DNA of 64,000 nucleotides from JANQHS01 sp965227315 (GCA_965227315.1 OZ245737.1:2418001-2482000); one strand, 5' to 3'. Shown: positions 51,413 to 60,642, numbered from the stretch's first letter. Translations and numbers: made by a program. The notes: generated by a model not told the origin, from the sequence alone.

Positions 51413-52233
51413 GTTTAAGTCCCAATAGCCGGATACTGGTAATAGTTCTGGTGTCCATAGTGCTAGTCGTTTTGATTTATAGTTTGCCCAAGGTTGTGGT
51501 CAGTGACGATGAAACTGATTTGGAGGGAGAGACCACAACTGAAGAAGTTCATATTCATGGTGAGATGGAATCAGGGAGTGATATCCCTGATGAGGAGCAA
51601 TTAAAGGAGCTGAAACAAAAGTTCAGGGAAGAGGATAACTCCGGGGAAAAAATGTCCTGGGGTGTTGCTCTGGCCGAGCTTTATATACGCCTGGATCAAT
51701 TGGATAGCGCGTATTGGGTAGCTGGGAAATTGAGAAGTGAAGGTTATGTGGATGAATCCGGTTTTGTGAAAAGTCGGGTTTTCTACAAAAAAATGGTTCA
51801 AAGCACCGATCAGGCTGAGGCTGCAAGGTTTGCAGACAGTGCGGAATCAACCCTGTTGGTGGTTCTCGAAAAAGATGAGAATGACCTTAGCTCCAAAAAC
51901 ATGATGGCAGAAGTATACCTAAACAAAGGAGAGGTAATGAAGTCCGTCATGATGCTCAAAGAGATCGTTGAAACAGATCCGGATAATTCGGAAGCACAGT
52001 TTCAACTTGGAATTTTATCCGTTCAATCAGGTCAGTTGGATAAGGCCGTTGAGCGATTTAGTAAAGTTATTAGTACTGATTCCACAAATGTGAAGGCCTA
52101 CTATTGGTTAGGTTATTCCTTGGTAAACTCGGATCGCGGAGATGAAGCTCTCCCTGTAATCGAGAAGGCCAGGACTTTGACCGATGATCCTGAAGTCATC
52201 ACAGCGTTGGAATCTCTTGTTGAAAACATTTAA
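51409..52233 (+). CDS. Membrane-anchored TPR protein
   Basis: 274 residues. Start is TTG at 51409, overlapping the HU stop (TTGA). There is one N-terminal helix (about 8-26), then an acidic linker, then about four tetratricopeptide repeats (roughly 75-270: NMMAEVYLNKGEVMKSVMMLKEIVE, AQFQLGILSVQSGQLDKAVERFSKVI, AYYWLGYSLVNSDRGDEALPVIEKA). TPR arrays mediate protein contacts; the partner is unknown. Topology should place the repeats in the periplasm. Coupling to HU is typical of the group. Confidence 0.85.
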   Translation: MSLSPNSRILVIVLVSIVLVVLIYSLPKVVVSDDETDLEGETTTEEVHIHGEMESGSDIPDEEQLKELKQKFREEDNSGEKMSWGVALAELYIRLDQLDSAYWVAGKLRSEGYVDESGFVKSRVFYKKMVQSTDQAEAARFADSAESTLLVVLEKDENDLSSKNMMAEVYLNKGEVMKSVMMLKEIVETDPDNSEAQFQLGILSVQSGQLDKAVERFSKVISTDSTNVKAYYWLGYSLVNSDRGDEALPVIEKARTLTDDPEVITALESLVENI

Positions 52234-52244
52234 AGATTTAGAAG

Positions 52245-52334
52245 ATGCCTTGCGGTAGAAAAAGAAAAAGACATAAGATCGCAACACACAAGAGGAAGAA
52301 AAGACTGAGAAAGAACAGACATAAGAAGAAGTAA
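52245..52334 (+). CDS. AURKAIP1/COX24-domain mini-protein (very basic, 29 residues)
   Basis: The frame ATG-TAA encodes MPCGRKRKRHKIATHKRKKR followed by LRKNRHKKK: 29 residues, mostly Lys, Arg and His. It matches the short AURKAIP1/COX24 domain proteins found throughout Bacteroidota and related to the mitochondrial ribosomal protein mS38, so it is probably a ribosome component. It is commonly missed by gene callers. It lies 11 bases after the TPR gene and is followed immediately by a terminator, so it is the last gene of the HU operon. Confidence 0.85.
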   Translation: MPCGRKRKRHKIATHKRKKRLRKNRHKKK

Positions 52335-52344
52335 TTCTTCTAAA

Positions 52345-52380
52345 AGGCTGACCGGAAGCGGTCTGCCTATTTCTTTTTTA
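52345..52380 (+). terminator. Intrinsic terminator after the HU-TPR-COX24 operon
   Basis: AGGC (52345-52348) pairs with GCCT (52365-52368). After a T-T mismatch, GACCG (52350-52354) pairs with CGGTC (52359-52363) around a GAAG loop. A T-rich tract follows. It separates the operon from the RNase G gene. Confidence 0.88.
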
Positions 52381-52403
52381 GTTTTTAACAAAATCCTTTT
52401 GCG

Positions 52404-53990
52404 GTGAATAACGAGCTAATCATTAATGCCAATCGTGATGGTACTAGGATTGCTCTTCTGGAAGACAAGAAGCTCGTTGAGTATCATCAGGAAGAAAAAG
52501 ACAAACAATTCAATGTCGGGGATATTTACCTCGGAATTGTAAAAAAGGTCGTTCCTGGACTCAATGCTGCTTTTGTAGATGTCGGCCATGAGAAAGACGC
52601 ATTCCTTCATTATCATGATTTAGGACCAAAATTCTCAACTCTTGATTCCTTCGTACAGTACTCCATTACAAGGAAACATGCCTCATCTAATCTTGGAAAG
52701 GTTAGGATCAAACCCGATATCAATAAATTCGGGAAGATCAACGAGGTACTCAAGAAGGGTCAGAAGATCATGGTTCAGATTGCCAAGGAACCCATATCAA
52801 CCAAGGGTCCAAGGCTTACCTGTGAATTGTCATTTCCCGGGAGAAATGTCGTACTGGTTCCATTCTCAAATACTGTAAACGTATCCCGGAAGATCCAGAA
52901 CAAGGAAGAGCGAAAGCGCCTTGCCAGATTGATGGAATCCATCAAGCCTGAGAATTTTGGAGTGATCGTCCGCACGGTGGCGGAAGACAAGGAAGTCGCT
53001 GAGCTTGACGCTGACCTCAGGGGAATTGTTGATAACTGGAAGGCTGGGTTTGAGATCCTAAGAGCCGGAAAGCCTGCTACCAAATTGATCGGTGAAGTTG
53101 ACAGAACAACAACACTGCTCAGAGATGTCCTGAATGAATCCTTTGATTCCATTGTTGTGGATAATGAGGATATCTCCAAAGAGGTCAAACAGTATGTAAA
53201 GCAATTTTCTCCCGGACTGGAGAAAATTGTGAGACACTATAATGGCAAGGTCAAGATCTTTGAAAGGTTTGGTATCGAAAAACAGCTTAAAGCCTTGTTT
53301 GGAAGGTCTGTTGGGATCCTGGGTGGTGGCTATCTTATCATAGAGCATACAGAGGCGCTTCATGTGGTTGACGTCAACAGTGGGAACAAGGCCACGAGTG
53401 GTGACAATCAGGAAGAAACCGCTCTTAAGGTTAATACCGAGGCAGCCAAGGAACTGGCGCGTCAACTGAGACTCAGGGATATGGGTGGGATCATCGTGGT
53501 TGATTTCATCGATATGAAAAAGGCGGATAACCGGAAAAAGATCTTCATGACCATGAAGGCGGAGTTTAAGAAGGACAAAACCAAATCAACGGTACTCCCA
53601 CTCTCCAAATTCGGTTTGATGCAGATCACTCGTCAGCGAGTGAGACCCGAGCATAACATTTCGACCAGAGAGGTTTGTCCTACCTGTGAGGGTACAGGAA
53701 AGATCCAGCCGGCGATTACCCTGACGGACCAAATTGAAGAGAGCATTCAGTACCTGTTTCAAAATCTAAATGAAAAATACCTTGGAGTCGCTGTGCATCC
53801 GTATGTCTATGCATACTATACCAAGGGAATTTTCTCCAAAGCCTATCATCTGAAAAAGGCACTGAAGAAGAAGATCGAATTTATCCAGGATAGTTCGTTG
53901 TCAATAGTTGATTATAAGTTCTTTAATCGAGAAGGCGACGAAATTGAACTCAATGGAAAAAAACAGCAGGTTGAAAGCTTGGCGGAATAA
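52404..53990 (+). CDS. rng: Ribonuclease E/G family endoribonuclease
   Basis: 528 residues starting at GTG (VNNELIINANRDGTRIALLE). An S1 RNA-binding domain (about 35-125) contains GIVKKVVPGLNAAFVDVGHEKDAFLH. The catalytic DNase I-like domain has GGGYLIIEHTEALHVVDVNSG with Asp ligands, VVDFIDMKK, and the zinc-link motif CPTCEGTGK. The length and the absence of a long C-terminal scaffold fit RNase G. Predicted role: rRNA maturation and mRNA decay. The terminator before it implies its own promoter, which I cannot identify. The last 38 bases overlap gldB. Confidence 0.94.
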   Translation: MNNELIINANRDGTRIALLEDKKLVEYHQEEKDKQFNVGDIYLGIVKKVVPGLNAAFVDVGHEKDAFLHYHDLGPKFSTLDSFVQYSITRKHASSNLGKVRIKPDINKFGKINEVLKKGQKIMVQIAKEPISTKGPRLTCELSFPGRNVVLVPFSNTVNVSRKIQNKEERKRLARLMESIKPENFGVIVRTVAEDKEVAELDADLRGIVDNWKAGFEILRAGKPATKLIGEVDRTTTLLRDVLNESFDSIVVDNEDISKEVKQYVKQFSPGLEKIVRHYNGKVKIFERFGIEKQLKALFGRSVGILGGGYLIIEHTEALHVVDVNSGNKATSGDNQEETALKVNTEAAKELARQLRLRDMGGIIVVDFIDMKKADNRKKIFMTMKAEFKKDKTKSTVLPLSKFGLMQITRQRVRPEHNISTREVCPTCEGTGKIQPAITLTDQIEESIQYLFQNLNEKYLGVAVHPYVYAYYTKGIFSKAYHLKKALKKKIEFIQDSSLSIVDYKFFNREGDEIELNGKKQQVESLAE

Positions 53991-54972
53991 AATATTTCTC
54001 CTTGCTGCCTTCCTTTTTTTCTTATCCTGTACATCCGAGAACCCGGATGTTTCCCACCTTAAAGAGCAGGTGAGCATCAAGAGGATCGACAAAGAGGTCT
54101 TTTCCTGTCAGTCGAAAAAAGAGCTGTCTACGGTCATCCAGAACAATCAGAGACAGTTTGAGCTATTCTACAACCTTTCTGCTTTTCCCTCCGATACCAT
54201 CCTTGGCAATGTGCTCTGGAAGAGGGTTCAGGATGAATCCATAGATAGTTTCTATAATTATTATCTGGGGGAGTTCGATGATCTATCATGGCTGGAGGAA
54301 GAGTCCAGCTTGTTGTTTGCTCATGTGAAATACTATTATCCTGACTTTGTAAGTCCCGGGATCTCAACCTTCTTTTCTGCTTACCTGGACCGTGACATCA
54401 TGATGAATGATTTAGATGTAGCGATTTCCCTTGATTTTTTTTTGGGGCCGGAAGCAAAATATTTGCCAAGATTACCGGAGTACATGGCCAGGAGATATCA
54501 AAGGGAATATCTGGTTCCCATGTTCATAGGGTCCTCCATTTCTCAGTCTTATAATCGGGTAAACCAGGCAGATCAAAGCCTTTTGGCTGAAATGATCTAT
54601 TATGGCAAGACCCATTTGTTTGTTGAGCAAATGATTCCCGGGCTTGCGGATTCACTGAATTTCGGATTCTCTCAAAAGGAACTTGACTATCTCGAAAGTA
54701 ACTTCAAGGAAATATGGGGTTATTTCATCGAAAGAGATCTGCTCTATACACGTAATTACAGTGAGATCAATCGGTATGTCGGAGAACGACCAAAGACAGT
54801 TGAAATTGGTCCCGATTGTCCCGGCAGGGTTGGAAGATTTGTAGGCTATCAGATCGTAAAGTCTTATTTGAAATCTTCCGATCAGATCGATATCACAAGC
54901 GTGATGGCAAACCCTGATGCTCAGGAGATTTTCAGAGAGTCGGGATTCAATCCGTCAAAGCTTCCAGGTTAA
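53953..54972 (+). CDS. gldB: Gliding motility lipoprotein GldB
   Basis: 339 residues from ATG 53953, inside the end of rng; this start gives a good lipoprotein signal (MEKNSRLKAWRNKIFLLAAF followed by LFFLSC, lipidated Cys26). The mature chain, with IDKEVFSCQ, an FYNLSAFPSDTILGNVLWK segment, and a C-terminal DCPGRVGRFVGYQIVKSYLK, fits GldB. GldB is needed for gliding in Flavobacterium and belongs to the T9SS-associated gene set. The overlap with rng implies coupling. Its 3' end overlaps the convergent glycosyltransferase gene by 26 bases. gldC, often adjacent, is absent. Confidence 0.9.
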   Translation: MEKNSRLKAWRNKIFLLAAFLFFLSCTSENPDVSHLKEQVSIKRIDKEVFSCQSKKELSTVIQNNQRQFELFYNLSAFPSDTILGNVLWKRVQDESIDSFYNYYLGEFDDLSWLEEESSLLFAHVKYYYPDFVSPGISTFFSAYLDRDIMMNDLDVAISLDFFLGPEAKYLPRLPEYMARRYQREYLVPMFIGSSISQSYNRVNQADQSLLAEMIYYGKTHLFVEQMIPGLADSLNFGFSQKELDYLESNFKEIWGYFIERDLLYTRNYSEINRYVGERPKTVEIGPDCPGRVGRFVGYQIVKSYLKSSDQIDITSVMANPDAQEIFRESGFNPSKLPG

Positions 54973-56116
54973 GCATCTCTTTCCTCCAGATCTCCAGCAA
55001 TCCGTTTTTATCAAACTCCCGCTTTGCCAGCCTTTTGGCATTGGCTGATAATCTTTGATAATTCGTGGAGTCCTGGATCTGACCCAGTTTCTCGAATAAA
55101 AGCTCCGGGGAATTATAAGGGATATAAAAACCACATTCAGATTTTTCAATTTTTGACTGAAACCAACCCTCCGAGTTGCAGATGACCACTTTTCCGGCAG
55201 CGAGATAGTCAAAGAGTTTATTTGGACTTCCCGTGCCCAGCAGCGAATAATTGCTGAAGGATACCAGGCCAACATCTATCTTATCAAGTTTTTCTTTGAC
55301 CTTTTCTCTGTTTCCATAAGGGTAGAAAATCACGTTTTCAAAGCTTCTTACTTTTTCCTGAAATATTCCTAACTCCGAACCCTCCATCATGAAATGAAAT
55401 TGAACCGGGTATTTCTTTTGGCCGGAGAGCTCGACCAATCTGGCAATGAAATCCAGCCCGTTGGCTTTTCCCGCTGCTCCAAAATATCCCAGGTGAAGCT
55501 TGCCGTTTTCAATTGTCGTTCCTGCCTCTTGAAAACCGAAAAATCCATTATCCGAGAAGTTTGGGATGGTCAGGAGCTTGCTTCCCTTGTTTTTCTTTCG
55601 AATGGATTCACTTATGTCATCAGAAAGAGAACTGATCATAACAGCATTGTTATAAGATGCTCTTTCGAGTTTAGCTGAGATCAATTTCAAGAAAGGGTTT
55701 CGTAAAATACCCATTTGAATAGGTACATCGGGCCAGAGATCCCCGACCTCAAATACAAATGGAATTCCAAGTAATCTCTTGGCATAGATTCCTACCAGTC
55801 CCACACTGAGAGGAGTGGAAATCACATAGGCCAGATTTGGTTTTGGAGATAATTTGCGAATAAATCGGATGCAACTCCAGGAGAATCCTGCGAATGATCT
55901 GATCCTGTTCCTGAAACTGAACTCCTGATCATATTCATTTCCGAGACCATGAACAGTAAAGCTTTGTGAAGGGTTGAGGATCTGCTTTTCTCCTCCTCTG
56001 AGAACGATCACATTGATCCCGGCCTTGACCAGTTCTTCGGCAAGAAAAAAAGATCGTACACCTCCACCCTCTTCCGGGGTTCGGAAGTGTTGATGAATAA
56101 AAATTACTGTTTTCAC
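54947..56116 (-). CDS. Glycosyltransferase family 4
   Basis: 389 residues with a two-Rossmann GT-B fold. The N-terminal acceptor domain starts VIFIHQHFRTPEEGGGVRSFFLAEEL. The donor domain has LHLGYFGAAGKANGLDFI and the nucleotide-sugar site GTGSPNKLFDYLAAGKVVICNSEG, with the EX7E-like Glu replaced by a less obvious arrangement. It resembles WbuB-type amino-sugar transferases of polysaccharide assembly. It is probably peripheral at the inner membrane. It lies 13 bases after the small sigma-partner gene, so it may belong to the sigma operon. Confidence 0.87.
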   Translation of the reverse strand: MKTVIFIHQHFRTPEEGGGVRSFFLAEELVKAGINVIVLRGGEKQILNPSQSFTVHGLGNEYDQEFSFRNRIRSFAGFSWSCIRFIRKLSPKPNLAYVISTPLSVGLVGIYAKRLLGIPFVFEVGDLWPDVPIQMGILRNPFLKLISAKLERASYNNAVMISSLSDDISESIRKKNKGSKLLTIPNFSDNGFFGFQEAGTTIENGKLHLGYFGAAGKANGLDFIARLVELSGQKKYPVQFHFMMEGSELGIFQEKVRSFENVIFYPYGNREKVKEKLDKIDVGLVSFSNYSLLGTGSPNKLFDYLAAGKVVICNSEGWFQSKIEKSECGFYIPYNSPELLFEKLGQIQDSTNYQRLSANAKRLAKREFDKNGLLEIWRKEMLNLEALTD

Positions 56117-56129
56117 CGGAAGGGGAGAC

Positions 56130-56357
56130 TTAGATCCCTTCCTTTTCCCCGTTCAGGGAGTCCATGATCCTTTCTGTGCATCCATCGGATGGATCTTCAA
56201 AAAGGTTGTCCAGTAAATTCTTTATGTCTAGGAATTTGTTCAACTCATTTTCGACCCATTTCTCCTTGGAGTAAGAATCGAGAATGCGTTTTTCTTCGTC
56301 TTTCCCGGTTTCGTTATAAATGAACCGGATTAATTCATTTTGGGTAGTAGTTCTCAT
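56130..56357 (-). CDS. Small acidic protein downstream of an ECF sigma factor
   Basis: About 75 residues from the preferred Met at 56357 (56366 also possible). It is predicted to be all-helical and charged: ELIRFIYNETGKDEEKRILDSY, a Trp-containing middle, ending ERIMDSLNGEKEGI. It has no membrane helix, no zinc-binding anti-sigma motif, and a single Cys. I do not recognise a family. The overlap with the sigma gene points to a stable sigma/partner pair, and a soluble anti-sigma role is an inference. It would be cotranscribed with the glycosyltransferase. Confidence 0.6.
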   Translation of the reverse strand: MRTTTQNELIRFIYNETGKDEEKRILDSYSKEKWVENELNKFLDIKNLLDNLFEDPSDGCTERIMDSLNGEKEGI

Positions 56358-56934
56358 CATAGGCAATATTCGATTGTTCCATTTTCTTTCTTAAGTTCAA
56401 CAATGCATAACGCATCCTTCCCAGAGCAGTATTGATGCTTACACCGGTAGAATCCGCTATTTCTTTGAAGCTCATATTGGCAAAATGCCTCATGATCAGT
56501 ACTTCCTTTTGTGCCTGCGGAAGTGTTCTGATCAGCTCTCTTAATTTCTTTTTGGTCTCCTTTTGAATATTCTCAAACTCCACCGGATTCTCCGAAAAGG
56601 AGATGGAATTTTGAATGGTGCTGTTCTCCTCGGCCGTATAAACAGGATTCCTTTTGACCTTTCTGAAATGGTCAACGGCAAGGTTATGGCTGATTCTCAA
56701 CAACCACGGAAGGAACTTGCCTTCTTCGTTATATCTGTTTTCACGTAGGGTTTTGACAGCTTTGACAAATACATCCTGAGTTAAGTCCTCAGCAATGCAG
56801 CGGTCCTTGACGATTAGTAAGATGGTCGTGAAAACCCTTGACTTATGTCGCTCTACTAATTGTGCAAATGCCTCATCATCACCGTTAACATACAATGAAA
56901 GGAGCTTTGAGTCGCTCAATTGAAAATCCTTCAT
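56335..56934 (-). CDS. ECF RNA polymerase sigma factor (RpoE-like)
   Basis: 199 residues from Met 56934 (MKDFQLSDSKLLSLYVNGDD); 56946 is possible. Region 2 has DRCIAEDLTQDVFVKAVKTL and FLPWLLRISHNLAVDHFRKVKR. Region 4 has LPQAQKEVLIMRHFANMSFKEIADSTGVSINTALGRMRYALLNLRK. No Cys tail or membrane part is present. The gene is divergent from uvrA, with an imperfect inverted repeat between them. It overlaps the small downstream gene that may control it. No ECF-type box like that of the sigZ locus is seen upstream. Confidence 0.92.
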   Translation of the reverse strand: MKDFQLSDSKLLSLYVNGDDEAFAQLVERHKSRVFTTILLIVKDRCIAEDLTQDVFVKAVKTLRENRYNEEGKFLPWLLRISHNLAVDHFRKVKRNPVYTAEENSTIQNSISFSENPVEFENIQKETKKKLRELIRTLPQAQKEVLIMRHFANMSFKEIADSTGVSINTALGRMRYALLNLRKKMEQSNIAYDENYYPK

Positions 56935-56997
56935 CTGGCAAATCACATTTTGGTAACGTAGAGCTCTATATCATATTGTCTGGGTTAGATTTAAGAG

Positions 56998-57022
56998 TGA
57001 TAAACATACAAAAATGTTATCA
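56998..57022. repeat. Imperfect inverted repeat between the sigma gene and uvrA
   Basis: TGATAAACAT (56998-57007) and ATGTTATCA (57014-57022) form a 9-bp stem with one bulged A around a 6-base centre. It is central in the 120-base divergent region and could be an operator for either gene. Confidence 0.4.
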
Positions 57023-57074
57023 TTGAGGAATTAAACAAAATCAAACTCGCTTTTTTTAGTAAAAAGGACCGTCG

Positions 57075-59924
57075 TTGAAAGAAAAAAAGGCGATTTCAGC
57101 CAAAAAAACCGATATTCTATCATATTCAGTTGAGAGCCTTGATCCCAAGGAGTATATCCTTGTCAAGGGCGCAAGGGTAAACAATCTGAAAAATATTGAT
57201 GTGGCGATCCCTCGCAACAAGCTTGTCGTGATCACGGGAGTTTCAGGTTCAGGTAAATCTTCACTTGCCTTTGATACCCTCTTCGCCGAGGGCCAGCGGA
57301 TGTATGTGGAAAGCCTAAGTGCCTATGCACGCCAGTTCCTTGGCAGGATGGAAAAGCCCGCAGTGGATTTTATCAAGGGGGTTTCTCCGGCCATAGCTAT
57401 TGAACAGAAAGTCACCTCCAGGAATCCAAGGTCTACGGTAGGAACAAGTACGGAGATCTACGACTATCTAAAATTGCTTTTCGCCAGGGTAGGCAGGACC
57501 TATTCACTCGTTTCAGGAAAACAGGTCAAAAGAGATTCGCCCCAGGACGTAGCTCATTTCCTGCTAGCTCAAAAGGAGGGAAGCAAGTATGTGATCAAGG
57601 CACCATTAAAGAGAAATCCCGAGAGATCTACGATCGATGAATTGAATATTCTCCTTTCAAAGGGATTCACAAGGATCATTGTCAAGCAGGGCGAAGTTGC
57701 CTTCATCGAGGATATTCTCGACCGGCTTCAGAAACATAAGGAAGAAGATATCCAGGATGAGATTGAGATCATCATCGATCGGGGCTTGGTCAAAGATGAC
57801 GATTCCGATTTTTCCTTTAAGATCAATGATGCGATCCAGACGGCATTTTTTGAAGGCCACGGCAAATGCAGGGTTTGGGTAGAGGGAAAGGAAAGTGAAT
57901 TCTCCGATCTGTTTGAAGCGGATGGAATCAAGTTCGAAGAACCCTCCGTGAATTTCTTCAGCTTCAATAATCCATATGGTGCCTGTCGCAAATGTGAAGG
58001 ATTCGGCAAGGTTCTGGGAATAGATCCGAACCTTGTGATCCCTGACGAATCAAAATCGGTCTATGAGGGCGCCGTCGCACCTTGGAAAGGGGAGGTTATG
58101 GGTTCATGGAGAACCAAGTTCATCCAAGGCGCCGAGGCTATTGATTTTCCAATTCACAGACCGGTTAAAGAATTGGCCCCGGATGAACTGGATATTCTTT
58201 GGAATGGGGAAAAGGGAATCAAGGGCATCAATGATTTTTTTGATCATATCGAGAAGAAACTACATAAAATTCAATACAGGGTATTGTTGTCAAGGTACCG
58301 TGGCAAGAGAGAGTGTCCCGAGTGTTTGGGAACCCGACTAAGGAAGGATGCAGGGTACGTGAAGGTTGGAGATAAGAGCATCATTGAGTTGGTATTGCTC
58401 CCGATCAATAAGCTTCAGGACTTTTTTTCGAAGCTGAAGCTCGATAAGGCAGAGTTGGAGGTATCGGACAGAATACTTCAGGAACTGAATTTTAGGCTTT
58501 TGTATCTCAATGAGGTGGGGCTATCATACCTGACCTTAAACAGGCTTACTTCCACGCTGTCAGGTGGCGAATACCAAAGGATCAAGTTGGCTACAAGTTT
58601 GGGAAGCGCCCTGGTTGGATCCATGTATATTCTTGATGAGCCAAGCATTGGTCTGCATCCGCGAGATACACAGAATCTCATTTCAGTTCTCAGAAGACTT
58701 CAGGGTGCCGGAAATACAGTCATTGTGGTTGAGCATGAGGAAGAGGTGATGAGAGCGGCTGATGAGATCATAGATATCGGACCAGAGGCTGGTATTTTTG
58801 GAGGGGAGGTGGTTTTTCAGGGTATTCCCAATGGATCAAACGGAAAATCAGGATCCCATACGGTTGAGTTTCTCAAAGGAGAGCAATCGATCAGCGTTCC
58901 AGGGTTGAGGAGAAAGCCCGTACATTTTGTGGAAATGAAAGGGGCAAGGCTGCACAATTTGAAAAATGTGGATTTTGAGCTCCCGCTTCAATGTCTTACG
59001 GTTATTACCGGGGTTAGTGGATCGGGTAAATCCACCCTGGTAAGAGATCTTTTCTATCCGGCCTTGAGAAAAGTCATGGATGACATTGTTCCGAAAGGTG
59101 CATTTGACTCATTCGGAGGCTCACTTCATATGGTTGGGCAGGTGGAGTACCTGGACCAGAATCCCATCGGCAAATCGAGCAGAAGCAACCCGGTCACTTA
59201 TGTGAAAGCTTATGACCCTATCAGGGAGCTTTTTTCCAACCAGGCCTTGTCAAAGACAAGAGGTTATAAATCTGCGATGTTCTCTTTCAATGTTGACGGA
59301 GGAAGATGCGACATGTGTCAGGGAGAAGGTGTGACGAAAATTGAAATGCAGTTCATGGCGGATATTGAACTGACATGCGAAAGCTGTGGTGGTAAAAGGT
59401 TCAAGGAGGATGTTCTGGAGGTCCAATACAATGGTAAGAGCATATCGGAAGTGTTGGAACTGAGCATTTCGGAAGCCATGGAATTTTTCAAGGATGAGAA
59501 GGCGATCCGAAACAGACTAAAACCTCTCGAAGAGGTTGGTTTGGGCTATGTGAAACTGGGCCAATCCTCAAGTACGTTAAGCGGAGGCGAGGCTCAAAGG
59601 GTTAAATTGGCCAGCTTTCTTGGAAAATCCGGTGGCCAAAAGAAGATCGTTTTTTTGTTTGATGAGCCTACCACAGGCTTACATCCTTTCGATATTGCCA
59701 AGCTTTTGAAATCATTGAATGCTTTGATCGAAGAGGGTCATACGGTGTTAATTATTGAGCATAATCTTGATGTTATTGCTTCAGCGGACTGGATCGTTGA
59801 CCTTGGCCCTGATGGTGGAGAAAGGGGTGGCGAGATTATTTTTTCGGGAAGCCCAGAAGAACTGATAAGCTCATCCAAGGGCCATACCTCCGGATTTCTA
59901 AAAGAAAAATTGGGCAATGTATAA
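57075..59924 (+). CDS. uvrA: Excinuclease ABC subunit A
   Basis: A 949-residue damage-recognition ATPase of nucleotide excision repair. Start is TTG at 57075 (MKEKKAISAKK); no ATG precedes LVKGARVNNLKN. ABC module 1 has ITGVSGSGKSSLAFDTLFAEGQ and signature LSGGEYQRIKLA. Module 2 has GVSGSGKST and STLSGGEAQRVKLASFLG. Zinc-binding pairs CRKCEGFGKV/CPECLGTRL and CDMCQGEG/CESCGGKRF are present. The length is normal. It overlaps coaX by 8 bases and heads a long plus-strand operon. Confidence 0.96.
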   Translation: MKEKKAISAKKTDILSYSVESLDPKEYILVKGARVNNLKNIDVAIPRNKLVVITGVSGSGKSSLAFDTLFAEGQRMYVESLSAYARQFLGRMEKPAVDFIKGVSPAIAIEQKVTSRNPRSTVGTSTEIYDYLKLLFARVGRTYSLVSGKQVKRDSPQDVAHFLLAQKEGSKYVIKAPLKRNPERSTIDELNILLSKGFTRIIVKQGEVAFIEDILDRLQKHKEEDIQDEIEIIIDRGLVKDDDSDFSFKINDAIQTAFFEGHGKCRVWVEGKESEFSDLFEADGIKFEEPSVNFFSFNNPYGACRKCEGFGKVLGIDPNLVIPDESKSVYEGAVAPWKGEVMGSWRTKFIQGAEAIDFPIHRPVKELAPDELDILWNGEKGIKGINDFFDHIEKKLHKIQYRVLLSRYRGKRECPECLGTRLRKDAGYVKVGDKSIIELVLLPINKLQDFFSKLKLDKAELEVSDRILQELNFRLLYLNEVGLSYLTLNRLTSTLSGGEYQRIKLATSLGSALVGSMYILDEPSIGLHPRDTQNLISVLRRLQGAGNTVIVVEHEEEVMRAADEIIDIGPEAGIFGGEVVFQGIPNGSNGKSGSHTVEFLKGEQSISVPGLRRKPVHFVEMKGARLHNLKNVDFELPLQCLTVITGVSGSGKSTLVRDLFYPALRKVMDDIVPKGAFDSFGGSLHMVGQVEYLDQNPIGKSSRSNPVTYVKAYDPIRELFSNQALSKTRGYKSAMFSFNVDGGRCDMCQGEGVTKIEMQFMADIELTCESCGGKRFKEDVLEVQYNGKSISEVLELSISEAMEFFKDEKAIRNRLKPLEEVGLGYVKLGQSSSTLSGGEAQRVKLASFLGKSGGQKKIVFLFDEPTTGLHPFDIAKLLKSLNALIEEGHTVLIIEHNLDVIASADWIVDLGPDGGERGGEIIFSGSPEELISSSKGHTSGFLKEKLGNV

Positions 59925-60642
59925 CCTGGTTATTGATGAGGGTAATACTGTAACCAAGTTTGGGCTTTTTAAGCGCGATGATCTGATCGATCAGGGCAGA
60001 GGCTCAAGCCATGATGATCTAGAAAGATTTGTCCGGGGTAAGAGAATTGCCAGAGCTATTCTGTCTTCTGTAAAGAGTAGAGAGAACTCACTGCTTAGCT
60101 CATCAACAGAGTTCCCTTTGGAGATTCTTGATCATCAATCCAGATTCCCGATCGAGATAAATTACGATACTCCTGAGACACTGGGCATCGACAGGATCAT
60201 CTCAGCAGTGGGTGCCTTGGCGGAATTCCCAAAAGGTAATTTGATCATTGTTGATATGGGTACCTGTATTACCGCAGACCTGGTTATCGATGGAGCCTTT
60301 CTTGGGGGATGGATCCTTCCAGGCATCAATATGCAAATGAAAGCCATGCACGAGGGAACCGACAATCTTCCTCTTCTCGAAATCGCAAAATCGCAAAAAT
60401 TTGAGCTGATCGGAACCTCTACTGAGGGATCGATGAAATCTGGAGTCGTAAAAAGCGTTAACCTAGGGTTGGAAGGGTTTTTTACGGAAATCAGCAAAAA
60501 GTATCAGGATCTGAATATGGTTGTAACAGGAGGAGATCTAAACCAATTGGAAACCAATTTAAAAGACTCGATATTTGCCCGCCCAAATTTGAACCTTACC
60601 GGCTTAAACCGGATTTTGATGTTTCATGAGGAGGTCGGCTAA
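59917..60642 (+). CDS. coaX: Type III pantothenate kinase
   Basis: A 241-residue ATP-dependent kinase for the first step of coenzyme A synthesis. It has an ASKHA fold with an N-terminal phosphate-binding DEGNTVTKFGLF (usually DxGN), TPETLGIDRI, and the central IIVDMGTCITADLVI and GGWILPGINMQMKAM motifs. VVTGGDLNQLE is near the end. It is coupled to uvrA upstream and overlaps the outer-membrane protein gene downstream by 17 bases. Confidence 0.94.
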   Translation: MYNLVIDEGNTVTKFGLFKRDDLIDQGRGSSHDDLERFVRGKRIARAILSSVKSRENSLLSSSTEFPLEILDHQSRFPIEINYDTPETLGIDRIISAVGALAEFPKGNLIIVDMGTCITADLVIDGAFLGGWILPGINMQMKAMHEGTDNLPLLEIAKSQKFELIGTSTEGSMKSGVVKSVNLGLEGFFTEISKKYQDLNMVVTGGDLNQLETNLKDSIFARPNLNLTGLNRILMFHEEVG

